NCBI GenBank assembly: GCA_016707525.1
Contig: JADJHP010000001.1
Span: forward strand, 1-64,000
DNA length: 64,000 nucleotides
Direction: 5' to 3'
From: Ignavibacteriota bacterium
GTDB taxonomy: Bacteria; Bacteroidota; Ignavibacteria; UBA10030; UBA6906
The translations under genes were made by a program, and so were the position numbers. Below, in pieces: positions 8,726 through 17,961 of the stretch; the first letter of the stretch is position 1, and every line of letters begins with the position of its first letter. Below the pieces are notes generated by a model. That model did not search any database and had not been told where the DNA came from. It saw nothing but the letters and a program-made list of their open reading frames with translations.

Positions 8726-9046
8726 ATGAGACTCCTGAAGTACTTACGGCCGGCAGCCATGATGTTTCTCCTGTGTGGAGTCGGTCAGCGATCAACGGCC
8801 CAGATAGTTTGGGAATGGCAGAATCCACTTCCTCAGGTGAGCGGTCTCTACGTATACGCAACGATCGCCCCGGATAGCTCGAAGACATACCATTTGGTGT
8901 CTGGGGAAAGCGGTGATCAGCTTCAACTGCTCTTTACCGTGGAGCCTTTGGTCGGCGTGGAAATAGAAGTGTTCAGGCAGTGTGCGATAATTCTTACTGG
9001 ATCCCTGAGGCGGGCTTGCTTTGAGCTGGCATGGTATTCATGGTAA
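8726..9046 (+). pseudogene. Truncated secreted protein (N-terminal remnant of a T9SS cargo gene)
   Basis: About 106 residues from ATG 8726. It has a signal peptide (MRLLKYLRPAAMMFLLCGVG, cleavage near STAQ), then IVWEWQNPLPQ, an opening seen in YCF48-like T9SS cargo. Repeats and sorting domain are missing, and the frame ends shortly before the next cargo gene at 9114. It is probably the 5' end of a cargo gene whose remainder was lost when the neighbour recombined in. A small independent secreted protein is less likely. Confidence 0.5.
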
Positions 9047-9113
9047 TTCGCTTTGCGACGATCCTCAAGTCACAATGAGTTCTGTAATACCTGGATCAAC
9101 TGGAGATAGAGAT

Positions 9114-11201
9114 ATGACATCGCGTGCGATAGGAGTAGTTCTCGGGGTCGCCCTTTTCGCAGTGAATGCGTTTGCCCAGTCGGGATGGACGACGAAAACC
9201 GTGACGTTTTCATTCCCCGATTCGATCAGAGCGGTGAGCGGTACGGATTTCAAGAACCGGCTGGCGGTGGGCAAGCATGGTCTCATCTACCGCACCTCCA
9301 ACAACGGGTATACATGGACAAACCAGTCAGGTGGCACAACGGCCGATCTGTTCGGCGTCACGTTCGCTGATTCCGCGGTGTGTGTGGCAGTGGGCGACAG
9401 CGGGGTGATCCTGCGCAGTACCGATGGGGGGAGAGTGTGGACCGCGCGCCCAAGCGGGACCACGAAGCGATTGAAAGCGATATCATTCAGGAACGCTTCC
9501 ATTGGTGTCCTCGTAGGCGAAGGTGGAACCATCCTCCGGACCACCAATGGGGGGACCGCATGGTCGACGGTGACCGCAGCCTTCACCGGGGCATTCACGG
9601 GTGTGGCCATCGCTGGGAGCGACACGGGATTCATTGTCGGGGCAGGCGGGATCATTGCGCGGACAACAAATGGCGGAGCCGCCTGGAGTGCGCAGACCAG
9701 TGGAACGAGCAGGACGTTGTCGGGTGTGACGATTCTCTCCGGATCGATCGCCATCGCTGTTGGGGATAGTGGAACCGTCCTGCGCACAGTGGACTGTGGG
9801 GTCACGTGGACCACACCGGTCTCCGGCACCACGCAACCGCTCCGCGGGGTATCGTTCTGCCTCACGCGAACGGGTTTTGCCGTCGGGGAAGGCGGCACGA
9901 TCCTCTCGACAACGGATAGCGGCGCAACCTGGCACAATGACTCGGGGATCACCTCGGAGTCGCTGTGGGGCGTTCATGGCGTGGATTTCTGGGATGCCAC
10001 GGTCGTCGGCGATGACAAGACCATCGTCTTGTGGGACCGTTCAACCGGTTGGTGGAGCACCATGTACAGGGAATCAACATTCCGTGGCGTGGCCTTCGCG
10101 GATTCGCACGGTGTGGCTGTTGGCTATGATGGGTTCATTCTTCATACATCGAATGGTGGCCGAACGTGGGAGCAGCAGCGGAGCAACACCACAGGGTCCT
10201 TCGGCGACGTCGACCTTGCTGACAGGGATTTCGGAATCGCCGTCGGGACCAATGGTACGATCGTGCGAACGACAGACGGCGGGGCCCATTGGACGGTGCA
10301 ACCGAGCGGGACAGAGAAAGATCTGCGGCGGGTGGATATCGTCGATCATGCGATCGCCACCGCCGTCGGTGCGGATGGGACCATCCTCCGAACAACCGAT
10401 GGGGGGATATCGTGGCAGGCGCAAGTAAGCGGCACAAACTGGGAACTGTGTGATGTGTCGTTCCAGAACAAGGACAAGGGGACCGCGGTAGGATTCGTCG
10501 GAACCATGCTTCAGACAACGAACGGCGGTACCACCTGGGTCGCAAGGGAAAGCGGGATCTACGACAACCTGTGCGCGGTGGCGTTCACCACGCCGGACAC
10601 GGGATATGCCGCCGGAGGGTACGAGGCGATCATCAGGACGTTCGACAGTGGCATCACGTGGACTCGGGTTATCGGCGGGAGGCAGCTGGCATTCTGGAAG
10701 GTGCAATTCACGACACGGGATACAGGATATGCTGTCGGCACGTGGGGATCGATCTACAAGACCACAAATGCGGGGGCGACATGGGTCCCCCTCACTGGGA
10801 TCACCACCAGTTCACTCTATGACCTCTGTTTCAGCGACGCGAACCATGGGACCGCTGTCGGAGCTGACGGAACGATTCTCACCGTCGACTTCGATCCAAC
10901 AACAGGCGTGGGTGCCGTTGATGCCGATCGGATGCCCGGCCAGGCGACGCTGGCGCAGAGCTATCCCAACCCCTTCAACCCGTCGACGACAATCCGCTAC
11001 GGGTTGCCGGCACGCTCACACGTGACGCTGACCGTCTTTAATACTCTTGGTCAGCAGGTTACCGTGCTGCAGAACGGGGAGCAGGACGCAGGGTATCACG
11101 AGGTCACATTCGATGCTGCGTCTTTGACGAGCGGTGTGTACTTCTACAGGCTGCAGGCGGGAATGTTCACGGAGACGAAGAAGCTTTTGCTTGTGCGATG
11201 A
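9114..11201 (+). CDS. T9SS-secreted YCF48-like propeller protein
   Basis: 695 residues. ATG 9114 opens a signal peptide (MTSRAIGVVLGVALFAVNAF, then AQ). More than ten repeats of about 43 residues follow (GDSGVILRSTDGGRVW, VGEGGTILRTTNGGTAW, and so on), the pattern of the photosystem II assembly factor YCF48 fold, here a large extracellular propeller. The end is a T9SS type A domain (QSYPNPFNPSTTIRYGLP...ETKKLLLVR). The family is common in this phylum as secreted, possibly adhesive or scaffold proteins. No enzymatic residues are seen. Confidence 0.85.
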   Translation: MTSRAIGVVLGVALFAVNAFAQSGWTTKTVTFSFPDSIRAVSGTDFKNRLAVGKHGLIYRTSNNGYTWTNQSGGTTADLFGVTFADSAVCVAVGDSGVILRSTDGGRVWTARPSGTTKRLKAISFRNASIGVLVGEGGTILRTTNGGTAWSTVTAAFTGAFTGVAIAGSDTGFIVGAGGIIARTTNGGAAWSAQTSGTSRTLSGVTILSGSIAIAVGDSGTVLRTVDCGVTWTTPVSGTTQPLRGVSFCLTRTGFAVGEGGTILSTTDSGATWHNDSGITSESLWGVHGVDFWDATVVGDDKTIVLWDRSTGWWSTMYRESTFRGVAFADSHGVAVGYDGFILHTSNGGRTWEQQRSNTTGSFGDVDLADRDFGIAVGTNGTIVRTTDGGAHWTVQPSGTEKDLRRVDIVDHAIATAVGADGTILRTTDGGISWQAQVSGTNWELCDVSFQNKDKGTAVGFVGTMLQTTNGGTTWVARESGIYDNLCAVAFTTPDTGYAAGGYEAIIRTFDSGITWTRVIGGRQLAFWKVQFTTRDTGYAVGTWGSIYKTTNAGATWVPLTGITTSSLYDLCFSDANHGTAVGADGTILTVDFDPTTGVGAVDADRMPGQATLAQSYPNPFNPSTTIRYGLPARSHVTLTVFNTLGQQVTVLQNGEQDAGYHEVTFDAASLTSGVYFYRLQAGMFTETKKLLLVR

Positions 11202-11721
11202 GCGCCAAGGTAAACTGTTCCTGATCTTGTTGGGTGAGGAGTGAGGGCGCTCTACTCCGAGTCCCAACCATGATGAGACTCTGTGCATCATGGAGCGGGG
11301 AGTCGGTATGAGGCGGGAAACGGCTTCATGCTAACGGCCTCGACGACGTAGTCTGAAAGGACGCAACGCAAACGGCCAGGTCGTAATCTTCGGGTGAACG
11401 CACAGGTAGCCTCGTAAAGAGTACTGAGATGGACGAGCCCCTATCGTATGGGCGAAGTCAAGACTGCACGCCGGACACAGAGAGACCACGGTGACGGCAG
11501 CATCTCCGGGGTATGAGCGACGACATGGTTGGACAGATGAGGAACGGGACTTGGGAAACCCTCGCTGACCCTCGACGACCCAACACGCCACTTGGGGATG
11601 ACAGGAGAAGAGCCCTCTCATAAGGAAACGAAAGAGAGGGAAGCCGGCAGGGTGGCGGATGGGGCCGTAGTACCGATGAAGTTCTGGAAACAGAACAGAG
11701 GGAAGGGCTCCTGCTGAAGGA

Positions 11722-13041
11722 ATGCTTCTGCAAGAAACGAAGGAGCGTGTATTGCGCGAGCTATCAAGCACGGAATGGCTTCGGGAGTCTCAGAAGAAGC
11801 TGCATGCAAAGGCGAAAGCCGAGCCGAAGTTCCGGTTCTACAGTCTGTACGATAAGACGTATCGTACGGATGTGTTGGAAGAGGCCTATCGCAAAGCCAA
11901 AGCCAACGGTGGAGCAGGCGGGGTGGATGGAGAGACCTTTGACGATGTAGAGAGGAAGGGTGTCGCTGTCTATCTTGCCGAACTTCAGCTTGAGATGAAG
12001 GAACGGCGCTATGAGCCGAAACCAGTACGACGTGTGTATATCCCGAAACCGAATGGCAAGGAGCGTCCGCTCGGCATACCGACCATCCGGGACCGGATCG
12101 TGCAGACGGCTTTTCTGATGATACTGGAACCGATCTTCGAGGCGGATTTTGCCGACTCAAGTTACGGGTTCCGTCCGGAAAAGAGCGCACACGATGCGGT
12201 GCGGGAGATATACAAGTACCTGAACTGGGAATGCACCGAAGTGTACGATGTCGATCTGGAGCAGTACTTTGACACGGTCGACCACGGCAAGCTCATGAAG
12301 CTCGTTGCACGGCGCATCAGCGACGCGCAGATACTTCATGTGATCAAGCAGTGGTTGAGCTGCGGGTACGTCGAAGACGACCAGCACCGGCAGACGACAC
12401 AAGGCACACCACAGGGCGGGGTGATCAGTCCGCTGCTGGCGAATATCTATCTGAACCCAGTCGATCAGGCGTTCAAGAGGGAGAGGCTTGGCAACATCAG
12501 TAAGGGGTCCATCCACCTTGTCCGGTATGCTGACGATATGGTGATCCTGGCACAAAAGAATCTGGAGAAGGGCATAACCCTGCTGCATCACTATCTGGAA
12601 CGGCTGGGGTTGCGTCTGAACAACGAGAAGACACGCCGCCTGCGGTTGGACATTGGCAATAGCGTGGACTTCCTCGGCTTCCGCTTCCACAATGTCAGGA
12701 GCAGGCAGAACGGCTCACGGCTGATGTTGGTCTATCCGAGTGCGCGGAGTCAAACCAAGTTCCGCGCCACCGTACGGAAATATGTCCATCACTCCATACC
12801 GCTACGGGTGAAGGATCAGGTGCAAAACCTGAACCGGTTCCTGCGCGGGTGGATGGGATACTTCCGGCTCGGACATGGATCGGCAGTGTTCCGCAAGCTG
12901 GCGCATTTTGTCAATCTTCGCGTCCGGCACACCATCTGGCGACGCAGAGGCAGGCGTGGGTATGGGTTCGGTAAGCTGACCTCGGACTACATCTATGGTC
13001 AGCTCGGCCTGTTCTACGACTACCACGTCGCACGGCTTTGA
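11722..13041 (+). CDS. ltrA: group II intron reverse transcriptase/maturase
   Basis: 439 residues. It has the RT blocks in order: YIPKPNGKERPLGIPTIRDR, DSSYGFRPEKSAHDAV, DVDLEQYFDTVDH, QGTPQGGVISPLLANIYL and the active-site YADD, then the C-terminal maturase region (LNRFLRGWMGYFRLG). It copies the intron RNA into DNA during retrohoming and helps the intron splice. The length is typical of a maturase without an HNH endonuclease domain. It is encoded within the intron, upstream of domain V. Confidence 0.9.
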   Translation: MLLQETKERVLRELSSTEWLRESQKKLHAKAKAEPKFRFYSLYDKTYRTDVLEEAYRKAKANGGAGGVDGETFDDVERKGVAVYLAELQLEMKERRYEPKPVRRVYIPKPNGKERPLGIPTIRDRIVQTAFLMILEPIFEADFADSSYGFRPEKSAHDAVREIYKYLNWECTEVYDVDLEQYFDTVDHGKLMKLVARRISDAQILHVIKQWLSCGYVEDDQHRQTTQGTPQGGVISPLLANIYLNPVDQAFKRERLGNISKGSIHLVRYADDMVILAQKNLEKGITLLHHYLERLGLRLNNEKTRRLRLDIGNSVDFLGFRFHNVRSRQNGSRLMLVYPSARSQTKFRATVRKYVHHSIPLRVKDQVQNLNRFLRGWMGYFRLGHGSAVFRKLAHFVNLRVRHTIWRRRGRRGYGFGKLTSDYIYGQLGLFYDYHVARL

Positions 13042-13063
13042 CCAATGTCTGTCAGACCTTCAG

Positions 13064-13100
13064 GAGCGCTGGATGAGGGAAATCCTCACGTCCAGTGCGA
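13064..13100 (+). other. Group II intron domain V
   Basis: GAGCGCTGGATGAGG, a GAAA tetraloop, then TCCTCACGTCCAGTGC form the conserved 34-37 nt catalytic hairpin, with the characteristic bulge near the middle. It confirms that the upstream RT belongs to a group II intron. Confidence 0.75.
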
Positions 13101-13248
13101 CGAGGGTTCAAAAGGCAATAGAGTGATGGTCTGCTTGAGCGGGACACTCGCCCGAAAGGAGAGATCCGGTCTGGGCTCACAGGACCTGCACACCACTACA
13201 CTTTTGTCCTACTCTACAAAAAATGAAGTAGTGTTTAAGGGGTAAACT

Positions 13249-14526
13249 GTGAGGAACGAGGTGGATTCTCAACTCGAGAAGGCATATCGAATCGGACTGG
13301 GGCGAACAGTCTTGCCGGTCTTCTGTCTGCTACTGCTCGCCTCTTCTCCAAACGGGACTGCCAGAGCGCAATGGACCAGAACCAATTGGCCGCAGAGTAA
13401 GGTTATCCATGCGCTGATGGTCAGTGAAGCGGATCTGTATGGTGGATCAACGGCTGGCATCATGCGCTCGACCGACGACGGGGCAAGCTGGTCGTATCCG
13501 GAGAGCACGTTTTCGTATCGTCGCGGCTACAGTTTTGCCAGTCGGGGAGAGCTTCTTTTCGCAGGGACCACAACGGGACTGTATCGGTCCACCAATCGGG
13601 GGCGCGTTTGGGATCGAGTTGAGGTCGGCTTGAGTAGGCCGGAGCTCAGTGTCTATGGGATCGCTCTGCTCGATAGTGCGATCTTTATCGGCACGGGCGG
13701 GCAAGGAATAGCGGTGTCGACCGACGCGGGGGTATTGTGGCAACGACTTCCCGACGGGCTTGATCTTGACGTCGTTGAATTCCTGACGGCATTGGATTCC
13801 AACCTCTTCGCATCAATCAATTCAACAAAGATGATTCGCTCCACGGACCGGGGCATCACCTGGCAACGTTCCGACAAGGGGCTTCCTTATAATAGTGTCT
13901 TTGGGGTAGAGAAGGTGGGCAACATGTACCTTGCCCTGACGATGCAGGGCATCTATGAATCATCCGATACCGGAACAACCTGGACTCCCCGAAAGACGAC
14001 GGGTCTGGAAGGGATCATTTCTATCTGCCTGATCGAATCCCATGGCTCTTTGATCATGGGCACCGGCTCCGGAGTGTTCGTGTCCCGGGATTCAGGTTAT
14101 ACTTGGACAAACATGAGCACGGGCCTCGACACGATCGTGAATGATGTTTGGATACTGAGAGTGAAGGGGGATTTTCTGTACGCGGCAGTCTATGGTTATG
14201 GGCTCTGGCGGCGACCCCTCTCTGAACTTACTTCCGTGGAATCGCCGGATCTTCCCGTCCCCGTCCGGCATGCGCTCCTTCAAAACTATCCCAACCCCTT
14301 CAACCCGTCGACGACAATACGCTACGGGCTCCCGAGTCGAGGGCATGTGACCCTGACGGTTTTCAACACCCTCGGGCAACAGGTCTCGACGCTTGTCCAA
14401 GGGGAACAAGATCCCGGCTACCATGAAGTCCGTTTCGACGGCGCGAACCTCCCGAGCGGGGTGTATTTCTATCGGATGAACGCATCGAGCTACACGGAGA
14501 CGAAGAAGTTGTTGCTTGTCCGGTGA
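13249..14526 (+). CDS. T9SS-secreted beta-propeller (BNR-like repeat) protein
   Basis: 425 residues from GTG 13249, preceded by AAGGGG at suitable spacing. A signal peptide (VLPVFCLLLLASSPNGTARA, then Q) leads into BNR-like repeats (STDDGASWS, STNRGRVWD, STDRGITWQ, SSDTGTTWT). A complete T9SS type A domain follows (QNYPNPFNPSTTIRYGLP...KKLLLVR). It is shorter than its neighbours, consistent with a single propeller. Its start lies about 50 bases after the group II intron, so its native promoter may have been displaced. Confidence 0.8.
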   Translation: MRNEVDSQLEKAYRIGLGRTVLPVFCLLLLASSPNGTARAQWTRTNWPQSKVIHALMVSEADLYGGSTAGIMRSTDDGASWSYPESTFSYRRGYSFASRGELLFAGTTTGLYRSTNRGRVWDRVEVGLSRPELSVYGIALLDSAIFIGTGGQGIAVSTDAGVLWQRLPDGLDLDVVEFLTALDSNLFASINSTKMIRSTDRGITWQRSDKGLPYNSVFGVEKVGNMYLALTMQGIYESSDTGTTWTPRKTTGLEGIISICLIESHGSLIMGTGSGVFVSRDSGYTWTNMSTGLDTIVNDVWILRVKGDFLYAAVYGYGLWRRPLSELTSVESPDLPVPVRHALLQNYPNPFNPSTTIRYGLPSRGHVTLTVFNTLGQQVSTLVQGEQDPGYHEVRFDGANLPSGVYFYRMNASSYTETKKLLLVR

Positions 14527-14549
14527 CGGTGGAGTCACGCAGAGTTGTG

Positions 14550-14590
14550 CGAGAGGCTCGTTCCGGTTTTCGGGGCGGGCCTTTTGTGTT
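14550..14590 (+). terminator. Rho-independent terminator after T9SS gene
   Basis: AGGCTCGTTCC pairs with GGGGCGGGCC, followed by TTTTGTGTTTC. It is the same hairpin as at 86-125. Confidence 0.7.
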
Positions 14591-14682
14591 TCTGTGGGGT
14601 GTTTCGTGGTGTCGGAATTCGGGGAAGAGGGGAGTAGAATTGGAGAGCGGATTATCGATTATCAACGGATAATGGACAATGG

Positions 14683-15092
14683 ATGATGGGGGTGAAAGAT
14701 CTTATGGCCAAAGGAGACGATATCGCCGCCAGATTGGTGGCGTTTGCCGTAGCAGTGCTGGATCTGTGTGACAAGTTGCCGAAGACTCCGCAGGGCACGC
14801 ACATCGCAGGACAACTCTTGCGGTCTGGTACATCCGGTGCGCCCAACTATGGAGAGGCACGTGCCGCGGAGAGTCTGAGTGATTTCATTCACAAGCTGGG
14901 CATCGTGTTGAAGGAGCTCAACGAGTCACGGGTGTGGCTGGAGATGATACAGAAGAGGGCTACATTCAGAGTGAGATCGTAACACCCGCCCTGGATGAGT
15001 GTATCGCTCTCAGCAAGATCATCGCGGTGAGCCGCAGGACAGCAGCAGAAAACGCAGGCAGGATACGGCAGGGGAGTTCTACAAAAAAGTAG
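14683..15092 (+). pseudogene. four helix bundle protein, frameshifted second copy
   Basis: Nearly identical at the DNA level to 219-623 over its whole length. It lacks one base in AGGGC(A)TACATTCAG near 14960, which shifts the frame so the product ends after KRATFRVRS. Without the deletion the frame would continue to the same stop at 15090-15092. The flanks match the first copy too: T9SS gene and terminator upstream, triple-hairpin repeat downstream. This indicates duplication of a cassette of about 1 kb. Confidence 0.8.
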
Positions 15093-15147
15093 AGCCCGGA
15101 AAACCTCCGGGCTCTTAATTATCCATGATCCATGGATAATGGATAAC
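15091..15147 (+). repeat. Triple-hairpin repeat copy b, left part
   Basis: GAGCCCGG...CCGGGCTC hairpin (15092-15114) and the ATTATCCATG-atc-CATGGATAAT near-palindrome. The unit is interrupted by an insertion sequence directly after GGATAAC (15141-15147), which is duplicated at 16482-16488. Confidence 0.75.
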
Positions 15148-16481
15148 GGCTGGCTTTGATATAAAACCGTACACCTGATACTTGTTGTGAGCTGGTCTTT
15201 TCTGAGGTAGCTTTTCTTGGTGATGTATGAGTCCAAGACCTTCCATCAGATGAGACGGCTCAGTGAGACAACAGAAAGCACAACAGCTCTTTGCCGAAGT
15301 CCATCGGCTTCACGGCCTGGGCAAGAACAACAGCCAAATTGCCGAGGCGCTAACGCTTCGACGCGCCACTGTCGTCGATTGGCTGAGTCGGAGCGAGTAC
15401 CAGGACAATCGTGGTTGGAAGGCCGGTCGGGCTCGCAAGCATACGGATCCTGGCGTTACCAAAAAGATTCTACGGCTGAAGAAACGTCGCGTCCAGGAAA
15501 ACTATCTGGTCGGCAGTGAGTATGTCCAGATGGACTATGCAAAAGCGTTCCCGAACGAGGAACCGCCTTCTGTCTGGTTCATCGACAGCATTGTCCGCAA
15601 GGCCGGGCTCCAGACGCGGAAGCCCAAAGCGAAGCGGCGCGGTGGATCAGCGTATCTCCTGTACCCCGTGGTCTCGATGCACCGCCTCGGGCTCATTCAG
15701 CAGTCCGCCGACTTCATCGGCAAAAAGTATATAGACGGTGTCACACGGCCGGTCACGATCTTCTCGAGTTGTTACTACCGGCCGTTTAAGATGTATCAGA
15801 TTCAGCGAACCGAAGCAGAAAAGGCCGCTTTTGCGATCGAGATCCTGTCCCGGCAGTGGGCAGACCTTCCCGTCCCGCATGTCGTACGGATCGACAACGG
15901 TGGCCCCTTCCGAGGGACCAGTCGGGCTGCTCGCTTCCTCGGGACGTTTGTCGTGTTTCTCTTGAACCTGGGGATCACGCCACTGTTCGGATCCCCGTCG
16001 CGTCCTTGGACCAACGGTGCGGTCGAAGGCTACAACCGAGTCTTCACCGAGAAGGTCTGGCTCAAGAACCGTTTCCGTTCTTTGGAAGAAGTCGACAAGG
16101 AAAATGATCGCTTCAATGCCGAAGGCCGGGAGCTCTTTGACTTTCGCTATCGCTCACTTGTTGACCGCTACCAAGCTCGGCGCCTGGAGCCTTCACGGGT
16201 GATCAAGACCGACTCTTTGAGAACACGGCGCAACAAGAAGATCAGTTTCATCCGCTTCGTCGAGCCGGCCTTGGATGAGCCAAGACCACACATAGTAGTT
16301 ATGAATGAGCGAGTCTATCTGCCGGAGGCATATCTTCACCAGTTTGTCTTTGCCACCTGGGATCTGGAAGAAGAAAAGCTCTCTATTGTCTCTGAATATC
16401 AAGGAACATGTACACCGATCATGCAACACCCCTTCAAAATCAATGAATGAACAGGGTGTACGGTTTTATACCAAAGCTAGC
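15148..16481 (+). mobile_element. Insertion sequence with DDE transposase, 1334 bp, 7-bp target duplication
   Basis: Inverted ends match closely: GGCTGGCTTTGATATAAAAC on the left and, read inward, GCTAGCTTTGGTATAAAACC on the right, both continuing into CGTACACC. GGATAAC flanks both sides as a 7-bp target-site duplication. Joining the flanks restores the intact triple-hairpin repeat seen at 625-735. One transposase gene fills the element. Confidence 0.85.
15263..16450 (+). CDS. DDE (rve-type) transposase
   Basis: 395 residues from GTG 15263. The N-terminus has a helix-turn-helix (NNSQIAEALTLRRATVVDWL, about residues 21-41). The integrase core shows three acidic sites: SADFIG, RIDNGGPF and NGAVEGYN, the D, D and E of an RNase H-like transposase. 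The general form recalls IS481-type transposases, but the family assignment is inference. The frame is intact and bounded by inverted repeats, so the element may be active. Confidence 0.85.
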   Translation: MRQQKAQQLFAEVHRLHGLGKNNSQIAEALTLRRATVVDWLSRSEYQDNRGWKAGRARKHTDPGVTKKILRLKKRRVQENYLVGSEYVQMDYAKAFPNEEPPSVWFIDSIVRKAGLQTRKPKAKRRGGSAYLLYPVVSMHRLGLIQQSADFIGKKYIDGVTRPVTIFSSCYYRPFKMYQIQRTEAEKAAFAIEILSRQWADLPVPHVVRIDNGGPFRGTSRAARFLGTFVVFLLNLGITPLFGSPSRPWTNGAVEGYNRVFTEKVWLKNRFRSLEEVDKENDRFNAEGRELFDFRYRSLVDRYQARRLEPSRVIKTDSLRTRRNKKISFIRFVEPALDEPRPHIVVMNERVYLPEAYLHQFVFATWDLEEEKLSIVSEYQGTCTPIMQHPFKINE

Positions 16482-16545
16482 GGATAACTGATAATTCAAA
16501 AGCCCGCCGAAGGCGGGCTTTTGTGGCGGGGCGGACGGGGGTCTC
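16482..16545 (+). repeat. Triple-hairpin repeat copy b, right part (terminator hairpin)
   Basis: It continues the unit broken by the insertion sequence. AAAAGCCCGCC-ga-GGCGGGCTTTT (16498-16522) can terminate transcription in both directions. The GGGGCGGACGGGG tail follows. Confidence 0.7.
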
Positions 16546-16682
16546 ACAGAACCCTCATCCTCTGCGAATTCCGCACGGAAACGCTGAAACGACGACGTTG
16601 AGACCTTGACAAGCGTTCACGTACAGGATATATTGTATCTGGATGACCGTGGTGGCCGGTTCTCACTTGGGTGACGAAACAT

Positions 16683-16952
16683 ATGCCCGTAATTTCGATG
16701 TTCTATGGAATCGTCGTGTTGATGTACTACTTCGACGACAAGAAACACAAGACACCCCATATCCATGCTCAGTATGGGGAAGAAGAGGCCGTCGTTTCCA
16801 TCCCTGAGGGAAATGTCATCGCCGGAACGCTGCCGCCGGCGAAGCTGAGACTTGTTCTTGCATGGATCGAGATTCACAAAGAAGAGCTCCTTGCAAATTG
16901 GCGGCTGGCCACAGAAGGTCAACAGGTTTTTAACATCGATCCGTTGAAGTGA
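16683..16952 (+). CDS. DUF4160 domain-containing protein, copy 1
   Basis: 89 residues from ATG 16683 (MPVISMFYGIVVLMYYFDD). This start was preferred over GTG 16671 because family members begin this way. The KKHKTPHIHAQYGEEEAVVS and LPPAKLRLVLAWIEIHKEEL segments are typical of DUF4160. The protein is small and cytoplasmic. The DUF4160 gene is commonly paired with a DUF2442 gene, here 4 bases downstream, and such pairs have been proposed as toxin-antitoxin-like modules. That role is inference. A near-identical copy is at 22166. Confidence 0.8.
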   Translation: MPVISMFYGIVVLMYYFDDKKHKTPHIHAQYGEEEAVVSIPEGNVIAGTLPPAKLRLVLAWIEIHKEELLANWRLATEGQQVFNIDPLK

Positions 16953-16956
16953 TCAT

Positions 16957-17199
16957 ATGAATAAGCTCATCTCGGTAACGCCACAGGACGATCACACGCT
17001 TGTTCTTGTATTCGATGATGGATCGCAGCGCCTGTTCGATGTACGCCCATATCTTGACAAAGGGATCTTTGTCGAACTCAAGAACCTCGCCTATTTCAGA
17101 CAGGTCAGGATCGCTTTTGGAACCGTCCAGTGGCCGCACCAACAGGACATCGCTCCTGAGACTCTCTATCATGACTCCAGAGCGTATGTCGCTTCGTAG
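16957..17199 (+). CDS. DUF2442 domain-containing protein, copy 1
   Basis: 80 residues, starting 4 bases after the DUF4160 stop, so co-translated with it. Features are LVLVFDDGSQRLFDVRPYLD, then KGIFVELKNLAYFRQVRIAF and GTVQWPHQQDIAPETLYHDS, the full DUF2442 pattern. This small beta-rich domain accompanies DUF4160 in many genomes, probably as the partner of a two-gene unit. No DNA-binding motif is evident. The copy at 22440 differs by very few residues. Confidence 0.8.
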   Translation: MNKLISVTPQDDHTLVLVFDDGSQRLFDVRPYLDKGIFVELKNLAYFRQVRIAFGTVQWPHQQDIAPETLYHDSRAYVAS

Positions 17200-17311
17200 C
17201 GATCCTTCTGAGTTCACCGGTTTCGGCGTGGATGACTGAAGATCAACCGTTCTGTGATAACCTGGCAGAGTGGTCTCAGGGCACATTTTGGATGGTGCTC
17301 CGGGAGGCAGA

Positions 17312-17491
17312 ATGACAAAGCAGCAACGCAAGACACGGGAGCTCATCATCGAGGGTGTGAAGGAATCCGTCGCAAGAGCTCTCGAGCGTCATAAGAAACT
17401 GGGCGAATCGGTGGCGGTGTGGAAGGATGGCAAAGTGGTGATGCTAAAGCCAAGCCAGATTCCTTCGAGGTCACGTCGTCAGTACAAGTAG
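17312..17491 (+). CDS. 59-residue basic protein, copy 1
   Basis: ATG 17312 has a strong ribosome site (GGGAGG, 6 bases upstream). The product is helical and basic at both ends (MTKQQRKTRELIIEGVKESV, then ARALERHKKLGESVAVWKDG) with a short KVVMLKPSQIP tail. The second copy at 22794 keeps the frame with a few conservative changes, which argues for a real gene. A possible third member of the DUF4160/DUF2442 unit. No family is recognised. Confidence 0.65.
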   Translation: MTKQQRKTRELIIEGVKESVARALERHKKLGESVAVWKDGKVVMLKPSQIPSRSRRQYK

Positions 17492-17552
17492 GTGCATCGC
17501 TTTCTGAGATTGAAAGCGAGGCTGGCGCTTTCTTTGTACTGCGCAATATAGA

Positions 17553-17630
17553 ATAGTGCTATCGGGGGGAACGATGGAACTGCATATGCCTCTTGTCCGG
17601 GTGTTCTGGATGGGAGGCATTCGTGTTTTG
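17553..17630 (+). ncRNA. Candidate structured leader RNA, copy C (promoter eroded)
   Basis: CTATCGGGGGGAACGATGGA is followed by a 13-bp stem (17586-17598 with 17608-17620, 9-base loop) and a TCGTGTTTTG tail. The stem is again fully paired. The TTGACA box of the other copies is absent: the sequence to its left belongs to the end of the duplicated DUF cassette, so the promoter was cut at the junction. The downstream gene is a decayed secreted protein. Confidence 0.5.
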
Positions 17631-17636
17631 TCGTGG

Positions 17637-17940
17637 ATGTGCCTTATGGCCGCACCAATGAGTCTGGTTGGGCCTCAGTCCACCAGATCGCAGACGGACG
17701 TGTTCCCCCTCCAAATTAGTCGGCACCTGCAATATGGATATCGACAAGAGTCATGCGATTGGTATTTCTAGACGATCTGCTTGATCATTATGACTCGACG
17801 ATGCGATCTTCGACCAACTCGAACGGATGGACTGTGAAGATCTCAAGGATCACTTTCCTTCCCGTGGCCTGGACCACAATTGCGGCCGCCCAGTGGGTGG
17901 CTCGTTCTGCGGGATTTGATCCAGTGCATCTCATGACACA
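17637..17940 (+). pseudogene. Decayed secreted-protein gene
   Basis: ATG 17637 opens a signal-peptide-like segment (MCLMAAPMSLVGPQ, then STRSQTDVFPLQ). The frame stops at 17771. Coding-like sequence continues in another frame (LDDLLDHYDSTMRSS, then NGWTVKI) until the next gene. Together with the leader upstream it looks like the 5' half of a lost cargo gene. Confidence 0.4.
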
Positions 17941-17961
17941 ACATCAGGGGGCGACTCAACG

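Larger units (their letters stand above)
11236..13200 (+). mobile_element. Group II intron with encoded reverse transcriptase
   Basis: A structured 5' region of about 480 bases precedes a group II-type reverse transcriptase gene (11722-13041). A canonical domain V lies just after it (13064-13100), followed by a domain VI-like stretch. Edges are approximate: a GTGAGGGCG sequence near 11241 is a plausible 5' end, and the 3' end lies somewhere near 13190-13210. The element sits between two T9SS cargo genes, close to where a terminator hairpin would be expected. Confidence 0.75.
16482..17491 (+). repeat. 1-kb direct repeat, copy 1 (matches about 21966-22973)
   Basis: The segment carrying the DUF4160, DUF2442 and 59-residue genes recurs with only scattered differences at 21966-22973. 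The intergenic spacers and the GGATATATTGTATCTGGATGA stretch before the first gene are conserved too. Both copies start within a triple-hairpin repeat, a possible recombination point. Confidence 0.85.

Noticed and set aside
219..13100. Diversity-generating retroelement (four-helix-bundle Avd-like protein plus reverse transcriptase)
   Set aside because: The reverse transcriptase is a group II intron maturase with a domain V after it, lies 11 kb from the intact gene, and no template/variable repeat pair was seen.
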